The notes under the pieces: model-generated
Databases searched by the model: none
The model's input: the letters and a program-made list of their open reading frames with translations, nothing else
Told to the model about the DNA's origin: nothing
Part shown: one piece after another, positions 46,406 through 59,240 of the stretch
Layout of the letters: every line of letters begins with the position of its first letter
Position numbering within the stretch: position 1 is the first letter of the stretch
Source: Takakia lepidozioides
Taxonomy: Eukaryota > Streptophyta > Takakiopsida > Takakiales > Takakiaceae
Direction: 5' to 3'
Length of the DNA stretch: 64,000 bases
Assembly (NCBI GenBank): GCA_030704615.1
Contig: CM060731.1
Span: 6,324,001 to 6,388,000, forward strand
Made by a program: the position numbers and the translations under genes

Positions 46406-49400
46406 ATGGGGAACAAGAAGAACAAGTATAGGGTAAATGGAGAGGTAAGACCAGGCCCTCAAAAAAGGGCAAAACTGGCTTTGTTGGCTGCAGCCAGGCC
46501 CACCGAGGATACACGCAAACAAACCCACGCTGACCAGAAAAGAATGTATAGGGAGAGACTTCAAGCCCAAAAAGAGGCAGAGATTAATGCGGCTACTACA
46601 ACGTCTGGGCAAGGTTCTGTGGAAGATGCCAGGGTGGGGTTTGGAGAACGAGACAAGAGGAGAATAGCTTTGAAAATGGCCGACTTCTGTTACAAGCAAT
46701 TGAGGGAATGCCCAACACTTCATTCACAAACAGAGGTAATGGAGTTATTTTTGGGTCACCATCTCATTAAACTCAGCTTACCTGCCTATTACTTGCCGCC
46801 TAAGGAGGCCAAGGCGCATGCAGATTTGTTGAAGAACCAGCAGAGCTCCATGCAACTTGTTAAGGGTGTGCAGTCTTTAGATAAGCTTGCGAGTAAACGC
46901 TCATTCTTAACAGCGTCTGTTAGTGGAACCCAGACCACTGCTGTGAGGGCAACGGCACGTATTCTTAATATTCATCATAGCAATATTAGTCGTGCAATTG
47001 TACGACGAAGAGTCATTGATTCAGAAGGTGAGGGTTTGTGGGCTTTGGGTGGGAGAAAGAAAAGGTCTGATCATGTACCAGATGCGACCCGAGCAATCGT
47101 TTTGGCTTGGTGGGTAAATGAGACACGAGTGTCACCCAACAAGAAAGATGTCGTGAGCAGCGCGTATCGAGGAAAGTCTATGATACACAACCTGCTCACT
47201 ATCTTCTTGAGACTCAGGTAAGCGAACCCTCTCTTTACAGTGTTTGTGTGGGCTCTCAGTACTTTACAATCCTTCTACACTTACTACTGTACATAACTGT
47301 ATTGGACTATGTTGGAGTTTGTCAACTGCCATTGTGTTGTTTGGGTTGCCTCGTACATTTTCCCTAGACAAGGTACATCGTCACCTGTAAACCTACCAGT
47401 GGACTGAGATTACTGTACTCAATTGTGGACACTATGTCCAGCTCATGTCCTGAATTGGAGTGTCTTGAAGATGTCCCTCTTGTTCATGGACTGGTACTCA
47501 TTGTAAACAGGCCTGGGATGGACTAGAAGTACGACTCACTAGCATGCACTCCTTATATTATGACTAGATAGGACAAAATAGCATGCACTCCATGTAATTT
47601 GATTTGGAGGGACTAGAAGTCGATGTACATGTACTCCATTAGTACATGCACTCCTTGAAATGTGACTAGAAAAGGACAATGACTAGGACTAGGACCGATT
47701 TGGACATGCATTCCTTGATATGTGACTAGAAAGAAGTAGGACTAGGACTGATTAGGACATGCATTCATTGGTATGTGACTATGCATTCATTGGTATGTGA
47801 CTAGGACTAGGACTAGGACTGGTTAGTACATGCATTCCTTAATATGTGACTAGAAAGGACTCACACTCGGACTGATTAGTACATGTACTACTTCATATGT
47901 GACTAGGAAGGACTAGGTCTAGGACTACTAGGACTGATTAGTACTTGTACAATTTGACATGTGATGAGAAATGACTATGACTAAGACTAGGTCTAGGACT
48001 GGTCTAGGTCTAGTAGTAGGTATTCTTAGTGCACTAAATGGGATTCTCTTTGTGCATGTTGTGGTGGCAATGCAGACTGCTTTCTTTCTTCGCTTCAAAT
48101 CAGCCCATCCCAATGTCAAAGTGGGTCAACGATTGTTTGAGTTGTTGAGGCCATTCTTTGTCAAACGCCTGAAGGATCGTAATGTTTGTTGCTGCAAATA
48201 TCATGTGGAGATGGCGGAGTTGAAGGATGGGTTCAACAACATGCGGACTGCCGAGAGGGGTGTCCACTCTCCATCATCATGTACTTGTGACTGTAATATT
48301 TGTCGACGTGGACCAGTATTAGATGGTGAAGCTGGTTGTCAAGCGAACAAGCACCCCTACAATAGAGTGACTTGGCTTTGGCAAGAAATTGTTTGTCCCA
48401 AAGGGGAATTGGATGAATGGCATCGGCGAGACTGTCTCATGGGAGAGTGCTTGAGGTGTGGCTCAAGTAAGTTATCTATTTGTCCCGTGGAGGCAAATGG
48501 TTGTGATTTGACAGTGCAGTGGAGATGCTATGCAAAAGAGAATGTTGGGGAGAAAGATGGAGCCCCTAGAATGAGACTGAAACTCCAATACCAAACGACT
48601 TCCTCTGTTGAATTCTTGTCGTACTTCAAACCCAAGCTACAGGCTTTTGTTCGTCATAACTTTGTAGCCCGATGGCAAGATGCTCAGTTTAAAGCCAGTT
48701 TGAAATCTTTGCCAGAGAATACAATATTGTCTGTTGTTGACTTTGCTGAAAACTACACTTTTACAGTTCAGAATGAAGTGCAAGAGATGCACTGGCACAG
48801 TTTCCAGATCACTATATTGGTGCACATTACCTACCGGTGGAATCCACACCCTGATGTGAATGATCCCGATTCCAAGGTTTTGAAAGAAATGCACTTTTAC
48901 ATTTCTGATGACAACAAGCATGACACGCTGTTCGTACAACATTGCTTTCGGTTTCATTGGAATTACCTTGCTGAAGCAGGGTTCAGACCTGAATCGCATT
49001 GGGTATGGAGTGACGGTTGTGCTGCTCAGTTTAAAGGTGCTCGTCCTTGGTATTTTGTTAGTAGGTACCCCCACATCACAGGGGGTTGCACAATGTGGTG
49101 GAACTTTTTTGGATCAGGGCACGGGAAAGGTGAGCACGATGGGGCTGGTGCTGTGATCAAGAGGGCTTTACGAGCAGAGCAGTTAAACTCAAATGGGCAA
49201 AATGCTGCTGAGGCAGTAGTTTTTTGGCGCAAGAACCTGTCCACCCGACCTCCTTCTTCGTACTCTAAGATTAGAACAGCAGTGAAAAGACATTTTTGGC
49301 TTGTTCGTACAGAAGATGTTGACCGTACACAAGAGTGGGATTGCAAGACCGTACCTGGAACTCGGTCTTTACATTCCATTCTTGGGAGGAACAAGTCAGA

Positions 49401-49985
49401 CCCAACCAAACTTATGGTTCGAGACTTAGCATGTTTTTGTCCGCATTGTTTGGATCTTGATTGGGACAACTGCATCAGTATTGCTCATGCACAAAAATGG
49501 AAGTTGCAAACCCTGCAACCTACAAATACAACTGCTGTCCGGAGGCAGATTGAAGAAGAAGGGGATGAAGAACAAGAGTTTGGGGGAGATGGGGAGGACT
49601 TGGCCTCCTGCTTGGATGCAGGGGACAATTTTGCCTGCAATGCTGAAGCTGGAAACTCAGAAGGGGTGGACTTCTACTTGCTCTGTTGTGAAAGGCCGGT
49701 TCACGTTGTTATGGAGACATTCACAGATGGGTGGGGAAGTACTTTTGACCCTGGCGAGCATGTGGTTGCAGGGAGATATTACCAGTTGTGTGGAAGAAGA
49801 GATAAGGCTTACAAGTTCCTATCTGACCAGCCTTTGGCATTTCTGTATTCGCATTTGGTAGGGCTATCAAATTTGCTATGCCTCCAGCGACATATCGAGT
49901 CAAAGGCAAGGATGCAGTCTTCACCTTGTCTGCGGATGCATTGGAAGGCATCAATGAAGCTCTGGCAGCAATGGAAGATCGCTAA
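46406..49985 (+). pseudogene. DDE transposase-like gene, two exons, two frameshifts
   Basis: Exon 1 (46406-47217) starts MGNKKNKYRVNGEVRPG and has a helix-turn-helix-like stretch (TARILNIHHSNISRAIVRRR). Intron 47218-48075 (CAG|GTAAGC to TGCAG|ACT) is full of tandem repeats. Exon 2 carries a Cys-rich block (CCCKYHVE, CTCDCNICRR), then SVVDFAENYTF (about 48.73 kb), ISDDNKHD, VWSDGCAAQFKG (about 49.01 kb) and FFGSGHGKGEHDGAGAVIKR (about 49.1 kb). The Asp of DFAEN, Asp of SDGCAAQ and an acidic residue of GEHDG are my candidates for the catalytic triad; similar text occurs in uncharacterised transposase-like proteins of animals and plants. A shift near 47157 is needed to read RKVYDTQPAHYLLETQ up to the donor. 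Another near 49860 restores IKFAMPPATYRVKGKDAVF to a stop at 49983. I cannot name the superfamily. Confidence 0.72.
47515..48015. repeat. Intronic tandem repeat of the transposase gene
   Basis: About ten degenerate units of 40-55 bases built on GACTAGGACTGATTAG, TACATGCATTCCTTG and ATATGTGACTAGAAAGGA. The array lies wholly inside the intron. Confidence 0.75.
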
Positions 49986-50019
49986 GATGGCATGTTGCAG
50001 GCCAATCCATGGTTGACGG

Positions 50020-51600
50020 GCAACTTCCCTTATCGGGATGGGGTCCAATTCTCCCTTGGGTTATGTAACTCAAATATGTAGCAATGTGAATTACAAGTTG
50101 CTTGTGAGCTGAGAGATTGTTTTCGGAATTTGTATGTATGTAGCTTTGTTATTTGGCCGCAGATTATAATTCATAATCTATAATCTATCTTGCAAGCTAT
50201 GGCTGAAGAGGCTGTGGCTGTGGCCAAATTTGTTACTGTTCAATTGAATGTGCCTGGTGACTAGAATTCCCGCACTAGTGCTGTGGTGTATCACTTCACA
50301 AGGCGGGGAATTTCAATTTAATGTGTCTGGTTTTCTTTCTGTGATTGGTTTCTTGTTATTTGGAGTGTGTCTGCCTTCCTCTCTGATCACACAATCTGTT
50401 GTCCTCCCCCTTCTCATACCAACTGGTTGGCAAAGGTGCCTGGCTACGAAGATATGGCAAAACCTTATCATAAACCCTACAACTTGTCATACTTCCTGGT
50501 CCTTTCAAAGTTCCACACCCTCGTTTTGGATAAGAAAGTGGAGAAGATCATAGCTGTAAAAATAAGGCACATGATCCTCAACACGCTGAAGCCGGGCGCC
50601 ATTCTAGTCTGAGTTGCTAACAGCCTTCCAAACACAGTGGGACAATCAAGTGGAACAGCAGCAGACCTGCTATCATACTGTCTTGATTCCCTCTTCAAAG
50701 TTAAGCCATCCTTGCATATTGAACTGCATGCATTAAATCATACACACAAGTAATTTTTGGGCTTGGATGAAGTTGAGAGATACTATCAAACTCTCTGAAG
50801 AATTAGGCAGGCAGCACTACAAATCACATTTATGTGCTCAATTGAGCGAAGGTAGATTGCTTAGAGCTGCCATTACTGAGGTATATTCTGTTTAGTGAGT
50901 TGATTAGTGTCCTGACTTGGGGTACAGAACCAGCTTGTCTCCTGTAGAGAGGGGAATGATGGGAATGTTGTCTGTTGGCCTGGCTTCGGTCCGCCATACC
51001 AGGGATCTTCACCAAGGAGCTAGACTAATTACCATTGAGAGATGGAGACTTGTATTGTTGGTGTTCGATTGCAGTTTTGTAAATGAACTATTAGAGTCAA
51101 GCAAAGGAGGATAGAGGTACGCAACCGGATGTAGCCATACCATCCACCAGTTAGTCAAATTTCAGGCGCAGACTCTGTTAAAGCCACGCATGTTGGAGAA
51201 TTGTAGCACAAGCAGGAAAATCAATGGGCCTTTCAAAGCCATCTTTCTCACATAGAATGAATAACAGTAGACTGCCTGCACGAAGGTATTCTAGCAATTC
51301 CTATCAGAAACAGATAGCAAAATAGAGTGCATTGTTTTCAAAAACCACTGTCATGATATTGCTGCCTTACTCACAAGTTTAACAGCATACCTATCAGCAG
51401 AAAATGAACAAAGAACAGTAATGTGCATGCCCTCAATCCATGTCATGTGTCCATTGTGAGCTACTCGAGAAACCACAAGGGCAAATCCACATCACATGAC
51501 TTGGCTGGGCTAAATGAACAAGTACTGATGAAGAGACGAGACCTGTCCCCACAATGACAGCAACGAGTGGTAAAGTCCTCATAAGTGTACAGTATTCAGC
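50020..51600. other. Region between the two convergent transposon genes
   Basis: No supported gene. It must hold the 3' ends of the plus-strand transposase gene and the minus-strand RING-like gene. Short frames near 50.3-50.6 kb are not recognisable. Confidence 0.45.
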
Positions 51601-51606
51601 TTGTAC

Positions 51607-54600
51607 CTAGTTGATATGTTTTCTTTTCTTCTTCTTAGGGCCTGCACCAGAAGAATCTGCATCCATCTTCAAGTTAGGTGGGGTCTTGACAGTATTAAGG
51701 GACTTGACAACAGGCCCCCGAGTGGTCAAGTTTGGAGGAGTCTTCACGGTGTTCAGTGACTTCACAACAGGGCCCCGAGCGGCCTTCACAACACCATCCC
51801 GTGGGATTGAGTTACTCTTATCATGGTGGCTCAGATCGTTGTCTTCATTCGTATCCAAGGGCTTGTGCACGACAACTCTCTTTGATGAGGGGGTACTTTC
51901 ACCTGGGCACTTGTCCATATCCTTGTCAATTGATACCTTAGAATCCGCCCTAGTGGTGGGCTTCTTTGCATACTCTGCACTCAATGCCTTGCGAGATCTC
52001 TTTCGTTCTCGTTTACGCTTCCCTGTTGCTTGAACATGTGGACTGACAAGGGCTACAGCTGGGGGGTTCAACACTGCTCCAAGAACAGGAGGGGTTGTTG
52101 CTAAGGCATGAGGTACATATACTACCATAGGTAATGGAGAACCACCATCCAATTGAGCTGGAATTGCGGGAATGGATATTGGCGGAGCAACAAGGGAGGT
52201 AGCAACTGGTGGAGTGACATGAAATATAGGATCTGAAACTTGTGAGGGGCCTCCACCTATGGTACTGTGCAACACAACTGTATCAGAATCAGACTGGGAG
52301 TCGGCCCCAGCATCAGTTTCAAATCCATGTGACCCCATTCTGAGTCTGATGAGAGGGTTGCCACATGTCCAGTATTTTGGGCACCATCTCTTTCAACCTT
52401 CACATCCACATAAGGAGGAACAACAGTGGATGGGATTGTCAAGTCCACAACATCTTCATGTGTACTTTGTAGCGTATGTGTCGTGACAATCTCTGGAACA
52501 AATGCAGCCTGCAGTGGAGATCCAGGAATCTTTTTTGGTGGAGAACCAGGAATGAGGAACTTCTTGACATAACCCTTTCCTGAAGCTGAAACCTCTTGCA
52601 TGATGGTATCAGGTGTGACATCAACCTCAGGGTTCAACGGATCACCAACAATTGGTGCAACGATCCCCGGCCGCGACAGCCCCAAAGGTGACATTTGAAG
52701 AGTTGACGAGCTTGGAGTTCGAGGGAAGTTTTGGTTCACAGCACTACCACCATGTCCACTTTGGCCTCCACTGTAGTTGGTGGTGAATGCGCTATAGTTG
52801 GTGGTGGCCTGAGATGGAGGTCCTGGTCTTCGTTTGTTGGCATCAATGAAGCCATCATCTGCTATCACACCTACACCATTACAACTGGTTTGAGAAGGCT
52901 GAATTATCACTTGGTGCCTACTGTCTACCAATACAACATTAACTGTAATTTGAGTCCAGACAAGTCATTGTAGTCCTTACCATTGGCCGAAGTCCCAACA
53001 GTTGGACTACAATAATTATGTGGGGAGTGCACAGTCCATCATAATGGACTTTTTGTCCCCCATATTAGACTTCCAAGTTCTATGCAGCTGATGGTGGGAC
53101 TACAAGCAAGATTCACACTCCCTAATTAGGACTCACACTCCATCTGGTCCATAACTCAGATTCCAAGTTGAGAAGCAAGCTCCTCAGTAAGGACTCGCAT
53201 TCCACATCCATTATTTTGCAGTTGGACTCACACTCCACATGATTAAGCACATGGACTGACCCTCCACAGGACTCTGATTCCAAACTGGAAATCAGTGGAA
53301 ATCATTAAGGACTCATACTCCCAATAATTAGTCAGCAAGTGGACTCACACTCCCCATGACTAAACACATCGACTCATACTCCACATGAGTCAGCACTTGG
53401 ACTCACACTCCACATGACTGAAGACTCAGAATTCCAGTTAAGAATGACACTCCTCAATAAGGACTCCCCAGTAAGGATTCACTCCACTAAAAGGACAAAT
53501 AATAACATTTGCAGTCCCACATTTAGACTCATAGTCAGTTGAAGGGGTTGAAGGTCCAATCTTGGGACTACAGTCCTGAGGATTGGACATGAAGAGGTAC
53601 AGCCTTGGACCACACAAGTTTTCTGAAGAAGAAAACATGGAAATGTTGCAATCAATCTTACCTGGAACTTGGGTGTTTCTAACCCTGGCTTCGTGAAGTT
53701 GCTTTGACATCCACCTTTGGCGCAGCTCAACCACTCTCAGCTTTTCCGCAAGTGCCTGCACCTCTGGGTCAAGAATCCTAAGCCCAAAACTAGAACACCA
53801 ATCAGGATGCATGATCTCTAAACAGCTGAAGTCCCTACACCTGTTTGACGTCTTCATATGGGATGCCATACAAGCAGGATGGTAAGTGTGCTTACAAGAT
53901 GCCACCACCATGTCCCAACAGTGGAAACCTTTGTGGCAAACAGGGCAAGGAGAGACCTTCAGGAAATCCTTGATGGACGTACTATCTTTGATCACTTGAG
54001 GATGACATATAGGCATAGGATAGATGACGAGTCCTTTGTCCCCATTTGTCAAGGCCTCAATCTGAGCTTGGATAAGACTCCTCTCTGTGTCAGCAACATC
54101 GACCACATTCTCTGCCACTCTAATGTCCCTGTCTTCCTGGTCCCCTGCATCACACAAAGCATTGAACTCTTTTTCGGTCTTATCAGCATTGAGCCAAAAT
54201 TCTGCTTCAATTGATTTCTTCTGGTCAAGTTCCCTTTGCATCTCAGACTGTCTTCCCTTTCCACAATTCAGTAACCCAACACTCTCTTCCCCTTTTTGCA
54301 TTAAGGTCTCTTCCCGGCTCGGATTGTGGCACCCTCGTGGGTGAGTTTGGCCTCTAGGTCTGCAATCTTGTTCCGACACTCTGCAAGACACCATTGTCTG
54401 TCTTCCATTTGCACCCGAACAGTCCGCGTCTTCTCCATCAAGTCCAACTTCCCTTTCTTTAACCTCTCCAACTCTTCCTTCCCCCCACACATCTCCTCAT
54501 ACTTCAAATCATGTAGTTCCTGAAGACTCGCTAGAGCAGTTGCCACATACTCTTGCTCATGTTTTTTCCTTTCCATCTCTGCAATCACTTGCTCAGGCAT

Positions 54601-55155
54601 TTGTTTCAGTCCTTCTTTGCCTCTACCTGGGGTTTTGCGTAGCCTGTCTTTCAATTCACAAACTCCTAGCTTTGGCTTACTGTCTGTGCTGCCAGGGTCA
54701 TTTGCTTCTCGATGCTCCTTCATTCTTTCTTGTTGCTTAGCTGTCCATGCCGCATATGCTGCCCAATTGAGTTTTTGTCCAGTCCTTTTTTCATAGACAA
54801 TGCCCCTTGCCATCAAGTTTGCAATGATACCACCGGTTGGCTTACAATCATACCCATGAACCTTACTCCATAGGTCCTCGATTTTGGGAATCATACTCTT
54901 GTCAGTACAACCCATGTAAAAGTAGCCATTCTTGTTTGCAGGTTGTCCAAACAACTTTGCACATTGTTCTTTGGTGATGTCTTTGTCTAAGAGAAGTTGT
55001 TTGGGATTCTTGCCTGTCGCATTCAGCTTGAGGACATCCCTGAAGTAATCTGCTGATTTGTGCCCCCCTCTTTCGCCCATAGTATCTTCAGATGCTGCAT
55101 TGGAACTCTTCCCATTCGTAGGTGAATTCTGTAACTTACTCCCCAACTGCACCAT
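51607..55155 (-). pseudogene. Coiled-coil, RING-like protein with basic C-terminus, partner of the transposase gene
   Basis: Leftward reading: a conserved-looking N-terminal domain (KSADYFRDVLKLNATGKNPK, GYDCKPTGGIIANLMARGI), then a long charged coiled coil (54.65-54.0 kb). A RING-H2-like zinc site follows at 53.95-53.82 kb: CPVC, then CKHTYHPAC and CRDFSC. After a donor CCAG|GTAAGATT (53662/53661), a 719-base intron full of tandem repeats ends at TTACAG|TTAATG (52943/52942), which keeps the frame. Then comes a Ser/Pro/Thr-rich tail with a nuclear-signal-like PKKKKRKHIN end. The start is uncertain: ATG at 55155 or 55080. Single-base shifts near 54.31 kb and at a G run near 52.33 kb break it. 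It may be a DNA-binding or ubiquitin-type accessory factor, but that is inference. Confidence 0.6.
52985..53475. repeat. Intronic tandem repeat of the RING-like gene
   Basis: Repeated words GGACTCACACTCCACATGA, ACTCATACTCCACATGAG and CAGCACTTGGACTCACACT in units of about 30-45 bases, wholly inside the intron 53661-52943. Confidence 0.75.
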
Positions 55156-55209
55156 TGTTTTGAACCACTTCTTGAGTGCCCTACATACTCCCAGCCCCAC
55201 ATTCCCATT

Positions 55210-55960
55210 AAACTAGTTTTTTACAACTCCAGGTTGGTTATGTACGGAGACAGCAACATGAGGGGGCAAGGATGGAGCTACAAACCAACACCCTACCGAC
55301 ATTTCCAGCTTCATGAGAACCAACAACCAACAAAACAACAAACCAACAAACCTAAACCCTACTGACATTTCCAGCTTCATGACAACCATACTACCTAATT
55401 CTGACATGAAATTACCTTTTCAATCAGAGGCCAAGTCTGGATCGTCTATGGTTAACGCAAGTTACCCCTTCAAGAAGTGCAAGTGATCCACATAGATGAC
55501 AAACCTGCTTTCCACACACGTTTTCAAATTCTATATTCCCCCACATGGTGAAGTTTCAGAGAATCAACATTCACATATTGATGATATGCATTGCCATATT
55601 CCTCTTCGATCCCAACGAATGATTGACAGAAGGGACAAGTTCCTTCAATCTAGCGTCATGGTTCAGTTTAGGTAATTAGGTACGCAAGGATGAGCTGGGT
55701 TGTCACGTGCTACAACAACAAGAGACTACTCTACCCCTCTACCCCACATAGGCTATGAGGTACGCAATAAAAGTGAAAATATGAGTAGGGAACACCAGAT
55801 TGCACAAAAGCTAAGGGGGTGCCACACCTGTAATGCTTTTGCAAGATGTGGTGGGAGGTAGCGTGAGGGAGAGCCGCAGGCCACCTGCCATCCCGCAAAT
55901 CAGCTGCACAAACAGCTGAAACTTGTTGAATAGTAGCCCCACAAATGTGACAACATATGC
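55210..55960. other. Stretch between the two element groups, with a short duplication
   Basis: A phrase CCTACCGACATTTCCAGCTTCATGA is repeated about 75 bases later as CCTACTGACATTTCCAGCTTCATGA (55291-55315 and 55363-55387 approximately). No gene is supported. Confidence 0.5.
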
Positions 55961-55974
55961 AGGCAAGCAGATGG

Positions 55975-58900
55975 AATCAGAGGATAGTGAGCACCTTCTT
56001 GACGTTGAGAGTTTCGTGGCGGACTGTGTGTACGAGCCCGAGGTCTGTCTCTGGTTGACGGAGATGGTTGATCACTACCTGGATAAGTGAGGCCCTCTGG
56101 AGGCTGATATGGAGGTAACCTTTCCGGCATAGGAGACCCCCTTCGCTTCTTCTCTGCCATCTGAACTGCATAGTCTTCTCCCATGTCAAAAGAATTCGGT
56201 GAAGAAACAGTTGTATCAGAATCCTCATCGCCTCTCAGGTGTTTTAATTTTCGAACTTTTTGTGGAATCATCTGGGGCATACAATGCTGTCCTACCATGT
56301 CTGGAAGTTTGTATTTTACAACTTGGTGTAACCGCTGAACAGCAAAATTGGTGTAGACATTGAGCTCCTTGTCTGTCCAGGTGAGTGGGGTACCAATTAC
56401 TGGTGCAGCGTGCAAGTACTTCCATGCCACATGTCCCTTATAGAAAATGTCATCAATGCCGAATTTGTGTGTTGACAAATGGTTCCAGGCCGCTTGAAAC
56501 ATGAACGAATTTGAGAATCCTTTTGCATCATAACTTTTGGGTCATATAGGTACATATGAGGTGGTACCGAAGGTATACCCCATGACCTCCACTGGAATAA
56601 CTCAGAAAGCGTGTTTGCATCTTTTGTTGCTCAATGTGGTAACGTACCAGAAAACAAGCAGCGTAGTATAACCCGCACCCCATGACAATACTTGCTATCT
56701 CCTTGGTCTTGGTATAAATGAGTCCATGTACAACCTGGAAAGCAATCAATTCCCTCAACATGGTACCTGCCTCGTGCCAGTATTGTGCAAAGTGATGATC
56801 TTCAATATGTCGATTGTTCGGAAGAACTTTAGTCCTAGTTGCCACTGGCAGCCATATACGCATGATTTGGTAGTAATGTGCGAATGACTGCGGAGGACTA
56901 AATTCTTTCCAAGCCAAATCCAACATGATGGGAATTTGGTTGAAGGGCATAATCATAGCCCTACTGTACTCCCTGGCAGCTGGAGTTTTAGGTGGGTTAA
57001 AAGCGGCATTGCCCCATACCTCCGGCTGTGGTGGTTGTGGTGTGGTTGTAGTAACCACAGGTTTAGCTATTGGTACAGTGACTTGTTGTGGTGGTGGTGG
57101 TACTGGCTCCTGTATCATTGGCATCTCCTGCACCTCCTGTGAAGATTGAAAAGCCAAAGTTCTGGCTTGTAAATAAGAAGCCATTAGCTGTTCCTGAGGG
57201 ATATAGACTCTTTGGTCGATGTTTGAAGTGAGGTCTTCTATTTGAGTCTGGAGTCCATCTACATCCTCTTGTAACTCTGCTATCCTACTATAGACATTGT
57301 CTATAGTAGTTGTGGCAATGTTCTGCACCTGCAGCCTGAGCTCATTCATCTCGCTTTTCCGTGGTGTTTTGCCCTCTACTGGCCCTTGTGCTAACCAGAC
57401 CTGCATAAGGCTGTTATCCACCAAGTTGCTTGTGGTTCCCCTGAGAGTTTGCTCCTCTCTTAGCTTGTACAATTCCAACTGCTGTTGTAAAGCCTCCATG
57501 CGCTTCGCCTGAGGTTCAACCAATTGCGCATAAGCAGCAAGTAGATTATTGGCTTCCTTCCAAGCCTTGTTATTGACCGCGATTTCATTTCTATTGGCCA
57601 TGATGGTTTGTTGCAACTCCACGATGTGCTTCTCTTGATCAGCTTCAATCTGCCTGTATTGCTTGAAAGTATCTTCATTGCGACAGATTGTATTCTTCAT
57701 ATCGACAATGAGCTTCATTTGCTCAACATTCTCTTCTTCTGCCTTCGTACATTTTTCCGCTTGACTGTTTATTTCTTTTGTAGATTGGTCAAGCATAGTT
57801 GTAAATGTAGCACATTGTATTGTCATCCTGTTATGCACTGTCTGCAACTCCGTATGTAGTGCATTCAGTTCTTGCAACTTGCTTTCATGCTGCACCTGCA
57901 TTTGGTATAGCTGTTGCTTATGTGCTTCGTGCAACTGGTCTTGCGCGAGGCCTGCCTCAATCAATTGTTCCTTGGCCAATTTCAAAGCCATTTCTGTATT
58001 TCCCAAGTCCTGCTTCAACTTGAGAGTGACCTCTTCATCGACCTTGTTTGCACACTCAGTGGCTAGTCGAGCCTCAAACTCCTTCCTGAGTTCCTCTCTC
58101 AAGGCTGTCAATTGGGTAATTGGAACATGGGATTTGACATAAGTCCCCAACAAATTAAGTGTCCTGCCTATGGAACTCATCAGCATTGCCTGTTGAGGGT
58201 CATCATGGTGAGGTTGCTGTTCTTCCTCCTGATCTTCAACAGTGTGATGTCTCACGAACCATTCAGGCCATTGTCCCACCGGATTTTTCTTCCTGAACTA
58301 CTTCATCTATCACCGGTGCTACAGTGTCATGACCTTCCGCCTGTGGTACCTCCGACACAGGTGCGTGTATTATTTGCACCTCAGGATTTCCCTTGGGCAA
58401 CTATTGCACCTCTGGGATCTCTGTTTCCTTGACCAGACCAGAATATTCATAGAGAAGGTCCCCCTTCTCCATTTCTGCCACTATCTGTTCTGTAGTTGGA
58501 ATATCTAACCATTCTTTTTCCAAATCAATTATTTCTGGTTGAGCTGCATGGATAACTCGTGACCTTGTGACAAGTCGATCAGCTGGCTGTGGTGGTTGTG
58601 ATACAGAAGTAACTTCCTCCTCCCTCTCTGAAGGTCCTGCTTCCAGTAATAGCATTTCTCTGTGCTGTTGTGCCCCTTCCTGACCATGAGCTTGGGAAAC
58701 ATTATCATGCGGAGTCCGTGAAGCCAGTGGATCCGCCACTACAGTCTTTCCCCGTCTCTGCCTCTTAGTCTCGGGTTGCCCTGCTAGTCCACCCTCACTG
58801 TGTGAAGAGCCTTGCTCTTCCATTGCAGTTGTTTCTGGCTCAAACACTCCCATTTCCTTCCTTTCTTGTGCATCAAGTATGCCAGAATCAAGGATTATTT

Positions 58901-59240
58901 GAGCAATGATTGGGCCAGACACTATGATAGGAGACTTTGCGGTAGTACCTTGTAATCTTTTCATCTCCTCTACCAGCGCGTTGTACATTATGTCCGCCCA
59001 TTGTACCTCTTGTCCCTTCAGGCCTTTAAGTATTTCCTCCGTGAAGGATCTGCTCAAATACTGTTGGTTCTGTTTCATGGCAATCAGAACGTTCAATACC
59101 TGGCCTACCTCTTTTAACCCTGGGTACACAGCCTTGGTACAAGCATAACCCTGAGTTTTAAAGAAACTCCCTTCTTGGAATAAGTCCCCTATTTGCAGTC
59201 TTGCCCTGTTTTCTCCACATGCACCTGACCTGCTGGCAAT
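55975..59240 (-). pseudogene. Long coiled-coil protein of an LTR element, copy A
   Basis: Leftward reading: an N-terminal region (LQIGDLFQEGSFFKTQGYA, then MKQNQQYLSRSFTEEILKGL), an acidic and basic linker with KRQRRGKTVVADP, then roughly 350 residues of heptad-rich coiled coil (LKQDLGNTEMALKLAKEQL, YKLREEQTLRG, RIAELQEDVDGLQTQIEDLT). A Pro/Gln/Thr-rich hinge is followed by a globular helical domain (PFNQIPIMLDLAWKEFSPPQ, ASIVMGCGLYYAACFLVRYH) and an Arg/Ser/Pro tail. No zinc knuckle, protease, RT or integrase is seen. Breaks relative to copy B: TAG at 58401-58403, an extra T at 58284-58288, and one-base losses near 56575 and 56500. Similarity to copy B ends at 55975. A gag-like structural role is inferred from position only. 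Confidence 0.65.

Noticed and set aside
50248-50612. Overlapping plus-strand frames after the transposase gene
   Set aside because: No domain, no splice logic and no similarity to the neighbouring genes. Left unannotated.
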